From the NCBI GenBank assembly GCA_020428565.1, contig JAGQMT010000017.1:1-7541 (forward strand): a stretch of DNA of 7,541 bases. The letters are read 5' to 3'. The notes under the pieces were generated by a model, which was given only the letters and a program-made list of their open reading frames with translations, was not told the origin of the DNA and did no database searches. This DNA comes from Candidatus Saccharimonadota bacterium. Lineage in GTDB: Bacteria; Patescibacteriota; Saccharimonadia; Saccharimonadales; JACDBH01. Positions 6,828 to 7,541 of this stretch are shown one piece after another. How positions within the stretch are numbered: position 1 is the stretch's first letter; each line of letters begins with the position of its first letter. A program made the position numbers and the translations under genes.

Positions 6828-7284
6828 CTTTGATTTTTTCAATTGCTCGGTTGAAGCCAGTGCTCGTTAGTGATGAGCCAGCTACTCTAGATAGCTTGAC
6901 AGTCTTGATATCTTTGCCAACAACACTGGATTTGTAGCCACTGAGAAACGCGCTTTGATACTGTGCTGAATCACCACGAGATGCACTACCGACTGCGTTG
7001 ACTTGGGTGATGATATCATCTTCTATGGTTAGGCTGAGGGTGATGCTTTCTTGACCGCCCGGAGTGCTGTAGCTACCGGTTGCGCTGTAGTCACCGTCTT
7101 GGTAAGTGGAGTCAGATGATTCTTCTGTTTGTTCGACGGCGGTGTCGTCGATAGATTCGGTGCTGTTATTTGATGTGGTTTCTTCGCTTGTCGTCTGTTT
7201 AGCGATAACAACAGATGTAGTAATAACACCGAGTACGGCAATGGCGATTAGGCTAATAATTGCTGGGTTTGGCTTGTTTTTCAT
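6808..7284 (-). CDS. Membrane-anchored FMN-binding domain protein (NqrC/RnfG-like electron carrier)
   Basis: The 158-residue protein has a short basic N terminus (MKNKP), a membrane helix (about 8-28), an acidic Ser/Thr linker (31-60), and an FMN-binding domain (about 61-158). The domain start YQDGDYSATGSYSTPGGQES and IEDDIITQVNAVGSA are typical of the family. Near the end, VAGSSLTSTGFNRAIEKI corresponds to the flavinylation segment usually written S-G-A-(S/T)-x-T-S. Ser138 is the best acceptor candidate, with Thr140 as an alternative; the conserved upstream Asp is not kept. The helix orientation places the domain outside, where it would take electrons from the NqrB-like protein and pass them on. 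It is the first gene of the operon, has GAGG eight bases before its ATG, and lies behind a TATAAT promoter element. Confidence 0.88.
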   Translation of the reverse strand: MKNKPNPAIISLIAIAVLGVITTSVVIAKQTTSEETTSNNSTESIDDTAVEQTEESSDSTYQDGDYSATGSYSTPGGQESITLSLTIEDDIITQVNAVGSASRGDSAQYQSAFLSGYKSSVVGKDIKTVKLSRVAGSSLTSTGFNRAIEKIKDEAING

Positions 7285-7292
7285 TATATAAA

Positions 7293-7296
7293 CCTC
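7293..7296 (-). promoter_or_regulatory. Ribosome-binding site of the redox operon
   Basis: On the minus strand GAGG, followed by TT, ends eight bases before the ATG at 7284. This is normal spacing and confirms the start of the FMN-binding protein. Confidence 0.7.
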
Positions 7297-7317
7297 ATAT
7301 TAAGTGCGTTGTTAATC

Positions 7318-7346
7318 ATTATAGTCTATAAAGCTGAGAATTTTAT
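7318..7346 (-). promoter_or_regulatory. Probable promoter of the FMN-binding/apbE/nqrB-FNR operon
   Basis: A perfect TATAAT (-10) lies at 7323-7318 on the minus strand. The -35 position, 17 bases upstream, is poor (ATAAAA, 7346-7341), with GATAAA one base further out. The region between 7324 and 7380 is very AT-rich, which could act as an UP-type element. Transcription would begin near 7311, leaving a leader of about 27 bases with room for the GAGG site. Confidence 0.5.
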
Positions 7347-7440
7347 CTGAGTTTATCATTTAATATTTCAATCAACATTGTGGCTAGAGGGCTTGGGATT
7401 GGAAGGTGGCTTGAATATGGCCGGTATTTGATGTTGGTTG

Positions 7441-7471
7441 ATTCGGAAAATTCCCACTAACAATGCGACAA
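7441..7471 (-). repeat. Right copy of the 31-bp inverted repeat flanking the redox operon
   Basis: Read on the minus strand this matches 4345-4375 at 29 of 31 positions. Inward similarity continues with ATATTC (7418-7413) and CTCTAGCC (7389-7382). A second TGTCGC lies 24 bases outward (7494-7489), so this copy has a degenerate tandem unit. The repeat sits upstream of the redox operon, 118 bases before its TATAAT, so it could also be a binding site. GTTGG (7482-7478) and CCAAC (7437-7433) can pair across it, a weaker version of the frame seen around the left copy. Confidence 0.85.
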
Positions 7472-7511
7472 AGCTAGCCAACTAAATAGCGACACCCGTA
7501 TACTTTGGATT

Positions 7512-7521
7512 AGGTGCACCT
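7512..7521. repeat. 10-bp perfect palindrome
   Basis: AGGTGCACCT is self-complementary. Palindromes of this size may be operator half-sites but also occur by chance. It lies at the window edge, beyond the right repeat, and no gene here can be tied to it. Confidence 0.25.
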
Positions 7522-7541
7522 GAGTTAATTATCATCTTGTT

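Noticed and set aside
4315..7494. Repeats as CRISPR, dif or integron attC sites
   Set aside because: There are only two main copies, in inverted orientation and without regular spacers. The sequence does not resemble dif, and the GTTAGTG block does not fit the attC core.

Overview
The window carries two convergent gene groups. Every reading frame closes on ordinary TAA, TAG or TGA stops, so the standard bacterial code fits. Several traits together suggest a member of the Patescibacteria/CPR, most likely a Saccharibacteria-like organism: an AT-leaning composition, compact genes, a sortase beside a GLUG/thrombospondin-3-type surface protein, a PafA/Dop-like enzyme without a visible proteasome locus, and a small NqrB-FNR/ApbE/FMN-binding redox cluster. 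This placement is inferred from gene content; there is no phylogenetic marker in the window.

Plus strand (1-4308): the 3' end of a large secreted adhesin-like protein, with GLUG-like and calcium-binding DxDxDG repeats, a choice-of-anchor U-like domain, and a VPNTG motif that lacks a proper membrane tail. A membrane-bound sortase follows (988-1635). Next is an unrecognised single-pass membrane protein of about 357 residues (1739-2812). Eleven bases after it comes a 494-residue PafA/Dop-family protein (2824-4308). PafA and Dop are the ligase and deamidase/depupylase of the Pup system. No Pup-like small protein ending in GGE or GGQ and no proteasome gene is visible here, so the substrate is unknown.

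Minus strand (7284 down to 4471): a three-gene, overlapping operon. In transcription order it encodes a membrane-anchored FMN-binding protein, ApbE (FAD:protein FMN transferase), and a fusion of an NqrB/RnfD-like membrane domain with a ferredoxin-NAD(P)H reductase-like flavoprotein domain. Together they read as a minimal chain taking electrons from cytoplasmic NAD(P)H, through flavins in the membrane protein, to a covalently flavinylated surface protein. A perfect TATAAT box and a GAGG ribosome-binding site precede the first gene.

The redox operon is bracketed by two inverted copies of a 31-bp sequence (4345-4375 and 7441-7471, 29 of 31 identical). Patchy similarity extends inward in both copies to about 4441 and 7382. 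They could be ends of a mobile unit, sites for inversion, or copies of a genome-wide intergenic element. No transposase or recombinase is present. The points most worth a second look are the PafA/Dop-like gene with its orphan partner, the repeat pair, and the minimal flavin-relay operon whose ApbE has no visible export signal.
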